A stretch of DNA of 62,000 bases from Cristatella mucedo (lineage: Eukaryota; Bryozoa; Phylactolaemata; Cristatellidae): the NCBI GenBank assembly GCA_009760855.2, contig WPIO01000019.1, positions 1,595,001 through 1,657,000 of the forward strand. Direction: 5' to 3'. Under the pieces are notes generated by a model. The model did no database searches. It was given only the letters and a program-made list of their open reading frames with translations, and had not been told where the DNA came from. The translations under genes were made by a program, and so were the position numbers. Shown here in pieces: positions 22,689-37,700 of this stretch (positions are counted from its first letter, which is position 1; each line of letters begins with the position of its first letter).

Positions 22689-25637
22689 GTAACTGCTCTG
22701 CTCTCCTCTCGTGTGGCTCCTCCTTGGCATTCCGTCTGCTTGGCTCCCACAGAACGAGGAGGAGGAGTTGAGTCGAGTGTGAGTTGACTCGACTGCTACT
22801 TCTGTTCTGCTCACTACCTCGACTGCTCTCCTGACTCAGCTATGCTTCCCACTTTCTCTTTGTTGCGTGATATGAAGTCGGTTGGCTACCGAATGCGTGC
22901 TGAAAGCTGCTTAGGCTTTCAGTTTGCTAAACAAAACTCTCCCTCGCAACACCCTCATAGTCTTTGCGTCTTTGTGGTGGAGTTACAGACCGAGATACAT
23001 TGCATTACATTACGTGCGAACATTGCATTACATTACGTGCGATTGGGAATCGCAGTTCTTTATGCCGAAAGGATGCCTTTGTGAACTCTCGAAGGAATGA
23101 ATGCATGTCCTCTTACCTAGCCGACAGCTGCCGATATCTGCCGATATCTGCAGTATATATGAAACGTCTCGCCTCTGCTCTCAGGCATGTATTTTTTCTG
23201 TTTACCATATCGATGATGGTCTGGCACCACTCGATAAGCCCCTATTCTCGGGTACTCCAGAAACTCGGCATTTTTCCAGATAAGCCATGCAGGATACAGT
23301 GCAAAGCATTGCTTACAAGTGCTTGTAGGGGCGAACAAGAAGGACGAAGCTGTGTGAAACTCAAGCAGAGCATCGTAATAATATCGTAGTCGGTAGTTTG
23401 ACTGGGCTATCGGGTGTCTGTCTGCTTGAACAGAGCACGCGAGAGTCATGAGCCAGTGATAACTGTGTGTGCTTTGTTGTGCTGAGGTGGCACAATCAAG
23501 AATAGGGATCAAATCCCTTCAGCCTATCGTCCAATAAAAATGGCTCACTTTCCCCTTCCTCCTTCCTTTATGAGGCTCCTTCTCACATCCTTGTTCGACC
23601 TCTGTCCTGCTGCTGCTGCTATTTCTGCTGCTGCCATCATTGCTGCTGCATTGTGACCATCGTGTGTGTGTGTACTTGTTGAGCAAGCAGACACCTGTGG
23701 TTTCAGGTTCATCATGGGGGTCGATGGGTGGGTCCAGAGCATGCAATTCACCCAATCCAAGTCTAGTTGGCCTAATGCAATGGTCTGTTGGTCCATTGTC
23801 CGGTTGGATTTTGCTGAAGCCGAAAGATGATGTGCTGTAGCAGCCGACCTTGACATAGCAGCCGACCTTGACGTAGCAGCAGCAGAGCCAGACGTAACAG
23901 CAGCAGCGGCAGAGTCTGCCGGAGCAGCAGCAGCAGAACTCATTGTAGCAGCATGCATGTAGCTCTCAGGCAAGTTTGGTCGATTGTCGAGCTATCAATG
24001 TAGAGGTTCGAGGGAAAGCTGCTCGCATGAACCGTATGGGGTCTTGACCTTTGAGAGCTGCTAGATCCGAAAACTTGAAACTAGAAACTAGAAACTGAAA
24101 ACTAGAAACCGAAAACACACTGTCTATCCTTTGGAGCCTCGTGGCGTGTGGCCCAGCGGTAAAGTGCACGCAGGACTCGATTCTTGTACTGTGCTTGAGG
24201 CCAGTTTCGGTGCAAAGTGTAGAGCGGGTGGGGCTAGGGAGCTGCTATGCCATGCGTGCCCGAGCGTGCAACCGGACGGCATGTGTGGTTGAGAGGGTGC
24301 TCAATTGCCAGCCGCATGGCTTCGGCATCCAATCTTAGCGGCTTTTGAAGGCGACTTCTGACCTCCCATCGGGCACGGCTTCGGCCTCCTGTTGTCAATC
24401 TGTTCAATTGACGAGAGTGACTGCTGCAAAGGAGTACGGTGACCAGCCGACTTCCTGCTCGCTTAGCTGAGCACACAAACAAGTACGTGCAGACAGCAGC
24501 AGTGGAGTCAGTCGCATGGAAGTCCAGCCGACTCGGGCACTAGCAAGCCGTGGCGCCGAGCCAGGGGATGTTCGGCAGGCCGGAGAAGTCGGCTGGTCGT
24601 AGCAGCCCAATTTGGACGTGGCCACATTGAATCGTCTCGGCTTAAACTCGCTCGGCCGCTAGTTGGCTAGTGAGAGCACAGAGTAGCCGCCTGTCGCACG
24701 TGAGCAGCGAGAGCACGTGAGCAGCAATGCTCAGGCGTACTTGAGCGCTGTAGCGGCAGCACTGCGCTCAAGTGCTCGCACCAGGCACCAGGTGTCGGGC
24801 TGTATTTGTGGCCTCGGAGTTGGAGCTACATAACGTAAACAGCTACGATCGATCGAGGTGGGCGGAATGCTAGCTAGCTCGAGCTGTTGGGCTGTTGCCT
24901 CATTGTCGGCTAGCCCGATGACCCTGGCACCTGCTCAATTTGGACCGAGCGCCACGGCCTCCCGGCGGCAGCGAGATGCTACGTTTGAGCCACGGTCTGC
25001 GATAGAGAAGCATTCAGCCGGCCTTGTGCCAGGCCTGCTCGGTGGCTATGTGCACTGGAAGCAGCTGGTGTGGGTGGTGAGGGAGGTACGCGACATCGGC
25101 AGCCGTCGGTAGCTTCTCAACGTGATGTGAATTTGCGAAAGGGAAAGAGATAATGGGGGTCTGTCTGTCTGTGCTTATTTGCAAGACGTGGATGCACTGA
25201 GCCAATCCCGTGGCCAGTGATGGCACTTTTGAGCAGCTCTCAGGCTACTGCGTCGATCCTGCGACCTGGCCCACCGGGCCCTCGGCAGCCGTCATAAGCT
25301 CAGGAGCTCCTTATATGCTCTCCTGTTAGGCCTGTGTATTCTGCTTCACTTTCGTTAATTGGCGATGCTGCCTGATCTTTTTGTGATCTGGTGTTCGTTA
25401 GTGGAACACCACCAGACTCCACCGTGGTTCGATTCTGATATACCATACGCAGCTGCTTCTAGCACTTGATAGATTGAATTTCTAGCACTGCCCTGGACAT
25501 GATAGCTTTCCTGTATTTGTATCACTCCCTCCACACACTCATTGTCTCTCACCCCTCTCTCTCTCTCTTTTGCTAGCTTGCTCTTTCTCTCTCTCTCTCT
25601 TCACTCTCTCTCTCTCTCCCTCTTCTCTCTCACTCTC

Positions 25638-25719
<82 letters not shown>

Positions 25720-28700
25720 TCTCTCTCTCTCTCTCTCTGCCTTCCTCTCTCTGTCTCTCTCATGCTAGCTCCCCCTCCGCACTCGAGTACAAATGACCTT
25801 GCTTTGTCCAAAGCCTCAACTTTCATCTTGTGTCTGCAGCCCCTCACTTCTGCTAGGTACCCCAGATAATAAGCCGTGATGAGTTTAGCCTTGTGCAGTC
25901 GAGCAGTATGGTTGCCAAGGTTTCTGGAAGCAGCGCAGCATTAGTCTACATGATTATTATTGATCGACCAATGCTGCCATGGTAGATTGGGAGAGCATGA
26001 TAATTAGAAACTATCTAGACTGCAACCATGTGTCCTGTATGCTATTGTTGTTGCTTGCTGCTCTCAGATCCCAAGCATTGGGCATGGCAATGCACCATAC
26101 AATACCGAATGGTTTCGGAATCTCACCTCTGTGGAATGTGAAGCGTATATTCTTCCACAGCTTGGGTGGCCTGACATTGCAAGCAGTCAGCCGTGAGTCA
26201 GAACCTGCTCAGCCCACACAATTACACTCAGCTGAACTGAGAGCATTAGTGTGGGACATCAGTCGCATGCTTGTAGTGCCACCAGCTGTACTTGCAGTGC
26301 CTTCATCTTCTCCGGGCTACCTTTCTGACGTCACTAGTGGGTTGTCTGTGTTGCCAGACCTTGACCTTGATCATGCAGGCATCATTGCTGGCACCAGAGC
26401 CTCGTGATCAGCCGTTGCTGGAGTGCTTAGGTGGTGCACACAGCCTGATGCAGTGGCACTGCCACGGTGACCGTACTGCTCGTGCTCCCACGTCCTGCTG
26501 CCCTGCTGCCTGGCAGCAGTAGCAAGTGCAGTGGCAGCTTTTCAGTCAGCATTTCTCGCGAAGCCGAGTCCTCCTGTAGGGGCATTGTTTTTGCCAACTT
26601 GGCCTGATTTTATGGCTGCCAGTCGGGTGACTTAAGGAGGTCGGTGCAGAGCCGAGGACGTGCAAGCCTGTGCTGCTCGCACAGCACCCTAATGGTGCTC
26701 TGATGATCGTTGCCGTGGCAACACCGGCTGTCAATCGGTGCCCTGCTCAGTGGTATGTGGGCAACCCGGTCAAGATTGGCACTGTCAGTGCCTATTCGTG
26801 GCTCTGTGCTCAAGAACTTACATCAACTGAGTGTATCAATCTGCATCAACATGGAGCCGAGCATCTCAGTCAGTGGCAGCTCTCTGAACGTGTGCGACTA
26901 CAGCCTCTGAGCTGTGCGATGTTGTCAGTGCCCAGAAAATGGCTGAATATGAGGCAGCAATGCCTATGCACACAGCGCTCGTGCATTTCTCCTCGTTCAA
27001 AATATGCACATTAGCTGCAGACCTAGTCACCCTGACTGTAGACTAGTGGTTCTTGCTCGCGGCTAGTTCGCCCGATGGGCTGAGCATGTAGTTTCGACCA
27101 AAAGTGTCTGCTGACAGAGCAGGGTCAAACAAAGGAACATCCAGACCTTTGTTGGTCGTTCAGGGCGCCAGCAGCCCATAGGCATCGCCTCCTGTGCAGG
27201 CTTTTAGAAGATTCTGGTGATCAGGTAAGTCGCCTCTGTAGAACGGACGTGTCACCCATGACCTAACCTGGACTAAATGGATGACATCCTCTATACTCAG
27301 TAGCTGCTACTCTGTAGAAATATGCACTTGTGAGATCCTGATCACTGAGCCGCTCTTCTGGACTTGGTAATGCTGACAGCTCTTTGGAAATTCAATATAA
27401 TGAGTCGTGACTACTTTGGTTTCCTCTTCCTTCCCTCTGCCCGATCTGCGTGATCTCCATCAGTTGCACCCAACTCCTAATAGTAGTGGCGAGAACTGCT
27501 GGCACTTCGGGTAGGCATAACTCGAGCACAGGGGCAACTCCAACGAGCTGCATACAGGTGGCAAGATGTATAGCACTGAACATAACATGCTAGGATGCGA
27601 CATATCCTAACCAGTCTAACAAAAACCTAACCCTGCTTATCGCCACCTATCTGCCAGTCTCTCTACTTATGTGGTAACTTGATTTTGTTGTATCCATCTG
27701 GAAAAAAGATTTTGGCGAATGGAGCCTATCAAATCATACTGGCCAAAAATCATTCTCACTTGATGAAATTTCATATTTGAGGGGGTTTCGACTGCGCAGC
27801 CTGACTGTCTTCATTCAAATTAAGGTGGAACATGCATCCTTTTGCAATATTTATGTGTTCTTGGTACGATGAACAACAGAATCAGCTTGCAGAATCTGAT
27901 TTGTACGATGGCCATTTACCAATTCAATTTTGTCTTGCCATGGCAAATGGAGTCATGCTGTTGAAAGTCTCACTTCACTTTTCGACTTTCAACGCCCTTC
28001 CGGTGACCAGTAGCATACATCTCGTGCAATATAGCAAAAAGGCAATGTGTGGTTGAAGAAGAATAGTTGAACCCTAGCGCCTGGAAGAAAAATGAGCACC
28101 GATGCCGACAGTAGGAAGAGGGTGGCTCTGCTCTGCTCCGTGCAACTACAGGCACTGAGAAAAGAAATGCTGGATATAATTTTGCCTTACTTCTTGTCTT
28201 AATAGAACATGACAGATTGATTGAGCCAGCTGATGCAGCTGCCGAAGTGCTCGTCATCAGTATAAGAGCAATGCTGTCTTATGAGTGGCGCACACACTGA
28301 TGAGTGCTGGAGTGGGAGCCAAGTGTATTCTTGTGACTGTTAGAAGCTGTTGCCTTATGAACAGGCGTGGGAGTTTTGCGTGTGACGTTTTGTGTGCCCG
28401 TGTGTGCATGCCTGTGTACAGGTTTGTATAGGCTGTACATAAGCTTTAAGTACATATGCAGTACACACAAATATATACTGAATAATATGTATGTGTGTCT
28501 ACACACAAAAAATATATATATATATCTATCTATGTACACACAAATATATACTGAATAATATGTATGTGTGTCTACACACAAATATATAGATATATATATA
28601 TATCTATATCTATGTACACTGCATATATATATATATATATATATAAATATACATATATATATATACTGAATGTGGATATATCAATGTCAAATCCAGTGTC

Positions 28701-31700
28701 TCTTTTTTGGTGAGTGACGTTGCATTCAAGATTGATCTGGAGACCAAGTGCCCCAGACTGTACAGCACGTTCGTACGTGATGTTTTCTGGGTTGGAGGTA
28801 AGGTGCCTGGGTCCCAGAGGCTTACATCATGTGAGCAACACATCGAGCCTTTGGTTGTTTCATTTCAGAGCTAGTGTGTCTAGCTGCATAAAAACCTGCT
28901 TGCCACGGCAAAGGGTCCCTTGCTACGACAGCAATCACAAAGTACTCTCTGTGGAGGCACTCCCTCAACAGTCCAGCCCTTTTGTTTATTAGCTATGAAA
29001 GTTGCAGAAGTGGATATTTTAAATGGCTTTTACGTATCAGCCAGCAGAGCTAGTGTGACATTTAGGCATTTCGCATTAAGAAAAAAATTCCAAATAGCAT
29101 GAGACCTACTACATGGTATCAACGATGGGGCTATAATGTATGACACTTTAACATTTGCACTTAGATTTGAGAATCGCTTGCTATTAATGAGCTCCACAGG
29201 AATCTTCAACGGGAGTCTTCCACCTGTTTGAAGGAGTTGATTGATCTCTTCTAAAAATCAATAATGTTGTTATCGATAATTTTTACATCGCTTCACATTC
29301 TGTTTGGGTGGCAAGATCACCCCACATTGGACCCATTCAGAAGAATTTGGAATAAAAAGCTAAGAATTATGAGAAAGCAGCTCTCAAACAGTCTGTAAGA
29401 CTGGTAACATCCCACCATTTTGTAGTGTTAGAAAGAGCAACAGCCAAGGGCTGGCCATGCTGGCTAGATCAGGTAGTACCTTATTTTAATGAGTAAGTCG
29501 CGCTCATTAATAAGTCACACCCTAAATTTATCGACACATTTCTTTGGAAAAAGCTTCTATTGAAGAATATTACTGAATATGTAGCTCATTTTGTATTAAT
29601 ATAATTTTGCTTTAATCATCACAGTTAGCAAGAAACTCGTCATCAGTATCACTGCTAGCATCTTCATAGTCTTCTGCTACACTGTCAATGTCTGAATCAT
29701 CACTTTCACTGAATGCAGTGACTGACACTGACTTGCAGTGTATAAGTCGCAGGTTTATTTTTTTAAACAGAATTGGAAAAAAGTACGGCTTATACTCATT
29801 AGAAAAGTACGCTTTATACTAAAATACAGTAGCTCCATATTGCGTTGATAATTCCCCCTTCCGATGTCTAGTGGTGCTAATTCCATGCTACCCACTTCCT
29901 CGACTGACGATCCCCACTCAGCACTCTGCTTCTCATTTTCTCTTTGTTTTTTGTGATATGTAATCTGTTGGCTGCTGTATGCCTACCGAAATGTGCTTAA
30001 GCTTTGAGTGCGCTATAGAAAGCTCTCCCGCATGACATCCACTTAGCCTTTGTGGCTTTGCAGAGTTACAGAGATGCGTACATTAATGCAAACATGCCCA
30101 CCTACCTGTCAGAAGTGACTTGGTGCTCTGACTTATCAGGATTATTCAAAAATCGAGCTCCCAGCAATCAGGCAATCAATCAGGTCATCCACCATCCACC
30201 ATGTTTGGAAGGCAGGTGGCTAGGTCTAAGCTTAAGACCACAAGTTACTGTCCCGGCTGTAATCCCCATGAATCTGGCAGTGACAATCAAGTGGCACATA
30301 AATCATTTTGACTGGGGGGGTGCCTAGTGTCGTTCCGGTGGGTGTCGTGTAGGTGGCCGTGAATGAGTCGACAGCAGTGAATCTGCCATTGCTGAGAGGC
30401 TTGGGGAACACTCGAGGAGTTGCCACTGGTCAACCCGAATTGTCAGGTTTGCTTTCAGTGGCTACCGGCTGCTAAGTGGGGGGGGGGGGGAGTTCGCCAG
30501 CTCTCCCTAACAAAGCCTGGCACCCTGGCGGCCACACCCTGGTAGCTAGGGGCTCCGGCGCCACTTCGAACCTGGCTCGGACTGCACGAGTAGCTGCAAA
30601 AGATGGCAGTGAGCAAAGCCGGAGGCACGCATATGCTGAACGTGCCGGATCAATCGCAGTGAACAGCTTAGTGAACGAAGGTGCAACAACTCGGCTCCCA
30701 ACGCTGCCTGGAGCAGCAGCACGCGAAGCGATCACGCATCGCGACGATCGCTGGAAGCTCCGCCGGAGCAGCAGCAGCCGAATTTTCGACCTCGAAATGA
30801 GGTTGAGTAAAACCGCCTTCGGCCTCGTCAGCGTTTAGCAGGGTCTCGCGGTGGTGCCGGCTCAGTGCACTACTATGGGGGAGGGCTTCGGCAGCGCTTC
30901 GCTTGCTGCCGTCCTGCGGCGCGCCCTCGTCTGTTGCCTCAGCTGGCTGCTCCGTAGAGCCCCGTTTGATGACCGTCGCTTGCGCTCGCCCTCATCGCTA
31001 TCGTTCCGTTTTACGGATGACAGTGCATTACAAGCTACGTGGACTTCTCCATCGCCAGCGGTGCCACGAGCATCGGCTGTCCACAGTCGAGCTGCAAAAG
31101 GCGCGGCAGGATCTCGTCTCGTGAAGTAAGTCGGCCTCTGAGCCACGCGCCCGGAGCGCCGCGTCGTCCGCCGCTGACTTCCACCCGCCTCAGCTGCCAG
31201 AGGGACTGGCGTCGCTGTCCTCTGTATCGCCCCGGCGACTGCCAGCTTGCTGTGTGCTCTGACTGCGCTCGCCGGGCGGCGGTGTTTGTGATGGCAGGTG
31301 ATGGACCTCACCGACGTCGCCACATTCAGCAAGTATCAGCGGATGCGCCAGGAGCGCCTCATCGAGAGCGACCCCGCGCTGACCTTTTGCCCGCGGCCCG
31401 GCTGCGACGGCGTGTGCCAGGTTCGCTACCGCAGGGACAGCGTGTCAACGTGGCTTCACATCGACCGGGACACACCGGTCGTCTGTCCAAAGGTTCGAGC
31501 ACTGCTTGATAGCTCAGCTTGCTCACATTGACATCTGCCGATGCAGCCGCCGCAGCCGCCGAACATCTTTCGTCAGCCGCCGAGCCCCTTGCTGCTCGAA
31601 AAGCGTGACCGATCACCTAGATTTTTTTTCTGCAGTGCGAGCACAACTTTTGCGCCGTGTGCAGAAATCAGTGGCATCCTGGAATCACCTGCGACGGCGC

Positions 31701-34700
31701 CACCAACCAGCTGCCTCCTGATCAGAGAGGGTAAACCGTGCCCATCGCCGCGAGAATCAATGTGGGCGATGTGTGAGCTCGGTCTTGTAATTTCGCTATT
31801 ATCGAGTGCCCCGAGCGCCGATCGCATTTCGGTCATCCTGCTGATACATCCGTCTGATGCCTTGAGGCCCCGATGCTTGCTAGCTAGATCGTACAGCACG
31901 AGTGCATGTCTCCGCGCTCGCGAGCCGAGTGGAACCTGGCTTCAGACCCTTCTTTGCTCATCGCCAGCAGCAGTCTCCAGCCTTGACCTTTGACTATCGG
32001 TCTGCTCGAGGCTCAGAATATATATGCTTAGCACCTAAACCGGCTAGTTAACACGGGATGATCACGTGACATGGACAATCACGTGACATACCCACGTTTT
32101 CACCTGACCCACCACACTTTTTCTCCATCAGCTGGATCCCCGGCTCCAACCAGCAGAAATCGACCTACAGGGAGGTGTGAGGAGCTGGGAGCGCATGCGT
32201 CTATTTGGTATTGCACAGTCGACGTCACTTACAAGACTGCTGTTTGCTAGGCAGCAAGTGCTTGTTGATTGCTAGTGGGGGGAGGGCTGGTGCACTCTGG
32301 AGTCTGGAGCCCGAGCAACACAAGCAAGATCCAAAGGGCGTGCCTTCAGCTAGGAGTCGTGCCGTGCTATACCCGCATGCTCGAGCAAGCACGGGCATGC
32401 TCGTGCTGGCTGGCTGGATTGCTTGTTGTTGCTTTTAAAGTCGCTTGGAGCTTAGTCCTTTGACTCGCACGGAGGAATTATGAATTATGAGCTCTGTTCC
32501 GTGCTGCCATCTTCGAGCAGAGAGCTCGGGGAAGAGTCTGCAAGCCGACCGCTCGTCTGATCCTGACCGACCGCGGTGAACGTGGCGCAACATCCTGGCA
32601 CGCAGTGAGCGGCTACTCTCACTGGCCTGGACGACGATTTCCTGCTGCTAGGCAACGGATGAGCAGCCTATGCGTGCACTCTAGGCCGTTCAGTCGCGAA
32701 GTGGAGGATGTAGCATCCGGCTCTGGTGGCCAGGGCCCAAGGGTGTGAACTTATCATGCTTGCTTAGACGTATAGGTGAAATAAAAACGTATTAGCGAAT
32801 GATAGTAATATTGATAGCAATAATAACATTAATAATAATGATAATGATAGTGAGTCGTTTGTATAGTACCCTAAGAGAACTTAATCAGCCAGGTGCTTTA
32901 TAAAGCAAGAGAATCAGAGAATCAGAATCAGTAATCAGAGAATCAGGTTAGTGATATGCACCTTATCAAGCATGCAAAAGCAAACAAGTATCATGCTTAG
33001 TGCCAGCATGCTAAAGCAAGCATGAACACGCTTGCCTGTCACCGATTAGTTAAACATATTGCTAGTAACATTCGCCGAATCATGCACAGGTATGCAAGCA
33101 AAGCACACCGGAGCAAAACAAGATATGTTCGTTGGGGCTAAGGGAAAGCTGACCGGAACAGGTGCGTCTCGAGCTGATGCAAGATCATTGCAGGCACTGA
33201 CCATACCCAGAAGTGACTTCCTGACTTTTGGTGCACACGAGCTGAATGCTCTTGATCGTCAAAAGATTTCAATGTAGTGCGAGGGGTGGCGAGTCGACGA
33301 GATGCTTGGTGCAATGTGCACTGGTGCAAGCGAGTGAAGTAATAATAATAATATATCCCTCAGAGAATTGAATCTCTCTCTAGGCACATTACAGATGCTG
33401 CCTATAGAGCATTACCAAATGTTTGGTGGTAACATTCGCAAGCAGTAAGCATAGTGTAAGCAGTTACATGCACACGAAGGATGAATCACAAAGACCCACC
33501 AAAGGCTGTAATAGACAAGTGCGTTTTAAGCCTCTTCTTAAATGTTGTCAGATCAGGGGAACGTTGTGACATGCGTCAGTAGTGAGTTCCAGGCTTTGGG
33601 AGCATAGGAATTAGCACGGTCTCCAACAGTGTTTATGTTCGTACGGGGTAAATCTTAACGATTCGAGTCGGAACAGCAGGTTATACTATGCTTCGCCTGG
33701 TGGGGGACTAGTTCTGATAAGTAGGCTGGAGCCAGAGAATGAAGGGACCTAAAAGTAAGTGACATAACCTTGAAGTCGGTGAAGTCGAAGTTTGATTGGT
33801 AGCCAGTGCAGATCGGCGAGAAGTGGTGTGATATGGCAATTTCGAAGCTGAGGACAGATGAACCTGGTTGCAGAGTTTTGCACCAGCTGTAAGCGCCTGA
33901 TTGCCCAGGCCGGTAGACCAGCAAGCAGTGAGTTACAGAAGGCAAGGCATGAAGTGACCTGAAAGCCGGACACTGGGGACTTTGAAATCAATATGCTGAA
34001 CTAGCATAACCTAGTTTGGCTGTCGTACTCTTATCGTACATCTTAGGAATAGTGGGAGGCCAAGTTCTCTGCCCCCTGTAGGGGGTGGACTCGAATCAAT
34101 AACTGAGGCATCTTTCCTAATCAACGTAGCTCGACAAATCTAGCATGAACACATCTAACTAGCAAGTATTACCCAATTCACCTGATCTTCGCAGCATATG
34201 CTTTGCCGTGAGCCGTGATGGCTCACTAGGTAAGGCGGTTGCTTTTCACGACCTCGGCCCCGAGGTCGTGGGTTCCAATCCTGTGGTAAGCGATCCTTTA
34301 TCGCCACTGCAAGCGGTGGTGATAGCCGTAAAAGCTCTTCTGTCGCTATACAAAAAGAGGCTGTTAAATCAGCTTGTACTTTACTTCCTTTACTTTACTT
34401 TGCCCATGTGAATCAACCGTACCCTGTTTTTTAATTAATTAATTCTAGCTGATTAAACAGCCTCTTTTTGTATAGCGACAGAAGAGCCTTTACGGCTATC
34501 ACCACCGCTTGCAGTGGCGTTAAAGGATTGCCCACCGCAGGAATCGAACCCACGACCTTGAGACCGAGGTCGTGAAAGCAAACGCCTTACCCAGTGTTTG
34601 TGAGTGTTGCAATTATGCATGCTACTGTGCTTGATCTAGCCTATAAGTAGTGCCAAGAGATATATTTAGTGTTTCTTGAGCTGTGCTGACAATGTTTTAT

Positions 34701-37700
34701 TATTACTAACGATATTAAATGAGCTTCAAGCCTCATCAGCGCATCTCGAGTCTTAGCTCAGGGGGAAGGAGCTTACTCATCACTACCCAGGTCGTAAGTT
34801 TGAGTCTTCAAGTAGTCAATCCAATATTGCCTGCTGCAGGAAGGATAACAGCCGAAGAGGTTCTTCTACAGCGATATAAATGAGACTATCAAAGCAGCTA
34901 ACCTTTTGATTTCTTTGCAATCGGCACGAGCCACCTGGAGGAGAGTGGCTCGCGTCGAAGGCTCTGATCTTGGCACTGCTCCTTAATTGAAAGTATGCTG
35001 GCAATGACTTCTTACACAACTTTCATTAACGTTGGGTTCGTTGTACCGTGGGAGCTTACGACTTCGGCAGAAGTCGATGGAGAACACCGGATCCAATAAT
35101 GCACTTTGAGATTCTCCGGGCAAGGATTAGCCATGACGGTCGTGAGGGCCGTGAGCTATCGCCGGGCTTCCTGTTAATATACTGCCTGCCGTATTGCCGT
35201 TGCTACCTTTTGCTGTATGTGACTGCTCACACACACATAGCATAATGGATTAACATCCGGACGTGAATGGCTCAAGAGAGTGCTCTCTCCGTGCTTTCAC
35301 TGCATTCTCCGTCGATTTAGGATGGATGTGTGTCTGCCTTGGGAGCTAAAACGTGACATCTGGTGTCGAGGGTGTGCATCTTAAGCATGCCTTCCTTATT
35401 AGTTCCCTCAGCCACTGCGAACCGTTTTGAGAGTTCTTCAAAAAACGAGAAAACGTGGCACCGAGCAACAGCAATGGCATACAGTCTTTCATTATGTCTT
35501 TGTGTTTGCAGAGCCACTAGGCCGATTGCACCACCTGACCAGGAAACTTATGGCGTCCGTGGCATACGGACCGAAAACTTTAGGAAGCAGAAGACCAATA
35601 GTTTGCTAATCTGATAGATGTAGATGCTGCTCATCGGAGCCGGCACCTCTGGTCCCTACTGAATCTGTGGCCGGGCCGAGCTCGGATGAGTAGTAGCCGC
35701 TATCTCTACCTCTTTGTTTTAGCAACCCTTTGTTGAGCTAACTTTCCAGCTTGCAGAGTACCCGGCTTATGTAGTGCCTTTGTTCAAGCCTTTTCTATTG
35801 CCTTGCGGCCTCTTTGGGCACGTGTCATCCATCCATCGTTCGAGGCACGGCTACGTGCATCACTAGCCACACAATTAGCTTCTAAAGCCAATTAGCGAGC
35901 GTCGGATTCGTTTGCCCCAGGGGTGCCGATTTTAGAAACCAATCGGTCACGCGAACCTTGCCGGGCGCTGGCTGTGCCCTGAGCGTGAACTGCTCGGCAT
36001 CCTTGGATGGCGTCCTTGGACAGCTTCCCACGCACACGGTCGAGCGAGCGGAGCAGCCCAAGGTCTGCGTGCACCTGCGAGAATGGAGCTCACGCTCTCA
36101 GGGACTCGGGGGTGGCGGGTTTACTCGTTCGCTCGAATCCTTGCGGTGACGTGAGAGCTTGCTTCATTGTCAGCATGCCCAGCGACTGCATTCGACGTTG
36201 CGGCATTGTTGTGCAATCGACGAGCGAGGGCAGTTGCCGTCTGCGCTGCCTGCTTGTGGCGGAGGTGGCAGCAGCGCAATCGATTCGGCCTTGCCTGCCA
36301 GAGGCCCGGCCCAGTGGCTGCGCATGCCGACACCTGGCCGACGTTTAGCCACCTCCAGTGGAGCGCAGCGATGCAGATTGATGCAGGCAGCATGTCGTCT
36401 GTGCTGCTGAGTTGCTCGACTAGTAGATTTTCTTGAGCCCCGCTCCGACTAGAGCCAGCATGTGGGTTCTGTCTGCTGATCATTTCGGAAGCCCAAGTAC
36501 GAATTGCCACTACAATTGATGTAAGCTATGGACAGTATACCCAAAAATAGCCAAACCTCTCTAATGAACTCCTTTGAAAATGGCAGCCTAACCCGAATGA
36601 GAGAGCATTGCAAAATACTAGCCGATTTAGCAGCCTCTTTTTGTCTAGCGACAGAAGAGCCTTTATGGCTATCGCCACCGCTGGCAGAGGCAATAAAGGA
36701 TCGCCCACTGCATGATTCGAACCCACGACCTCGGGACTGAGGTCGTGAAAAGCAACCGCCTTACCTAGTGTGCCATCACGGCTCACCGAGAAACGACCCC
36801 CTTCCTCAGCTCAGGCCCAAATCGTGAGGCTGAACTTGAACGAGAACTGTACAGCAAACCTGCTGAGCATTATTTGTTTTGCAAGGCAATGCCGACCAGC
36901 CTTGCCGAAGGTCGCCGTTTTATCGTGAGAGGCGAAAAAAGGCGAGCCATGGCTCATGACTCATGTGCAGTCATCATCAGGTCCATGCCCGGGCGAGTCT
37001 GACAGTTCATTACAAATAAGAGCTGCTTGCAACGTGGTATTAGCTCGATGCATTACGATCCGTGATAATTGCTGATGTGGCCGACTAAAGTAGCTCGGTT
37101 TCGGTAAGCTCTGTCGTCAGCTAGAGGTCACATGCGAGGTCTGCCGGGTTGGGCAGGGAGCACACGCATTTCATCGTCGGTCAAGTCAAGCTCTGCCTGA
37201 GCTGACATCACCTAGCGTGCCTGTCCGTCAGCCGACATCGTCTGGCAGGCAAGCGAGCACGCCGCCTAGCTCAACTTTGCGCACACCGTGGTCTCACGTC
37301 GTGGCGGCTTCTTTGGAGTTGGCTCTCACTGAGCCGCCATGCGCTTTCCGTTTCCGCCCACAGGATACCGTACGACTGCTGCGAGGCAGACGCTCCGGTC
37401 AAGCGCTGCCCATCGTGCTCGTGTCCGATCGAGCGCACGGAGGGCTGCGCTCAGGTGGCGTGTCTGCGCTGCAAGCACGTCTTCTGCTGGTTTTGCCTGC
37501 AGTCCCTGGAGGTAGGCCTCTCGGCCGACGTCGGCTGCTTCTGGAGCCGCGGCGACTGGCTAGCATTGCTGTTCGCGTCATCTGCGCTGGAGCTGCCGAT
37601 GTCCGTACTGGCCTCTTTTGTGGGTACACGGCAAGTCTGTCTGTTCACACTGGGCAACGTTGTACCACTGTCCCACAGCATCCGAAGCATGTCGTCTGCC

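Noticed and set aside
25979-26407. 142-codon open frame in RNF144-like intron 1
   Set aside because: No recognisable domain, no splice logic and average composition for the intron; kept only as part of the intron description.
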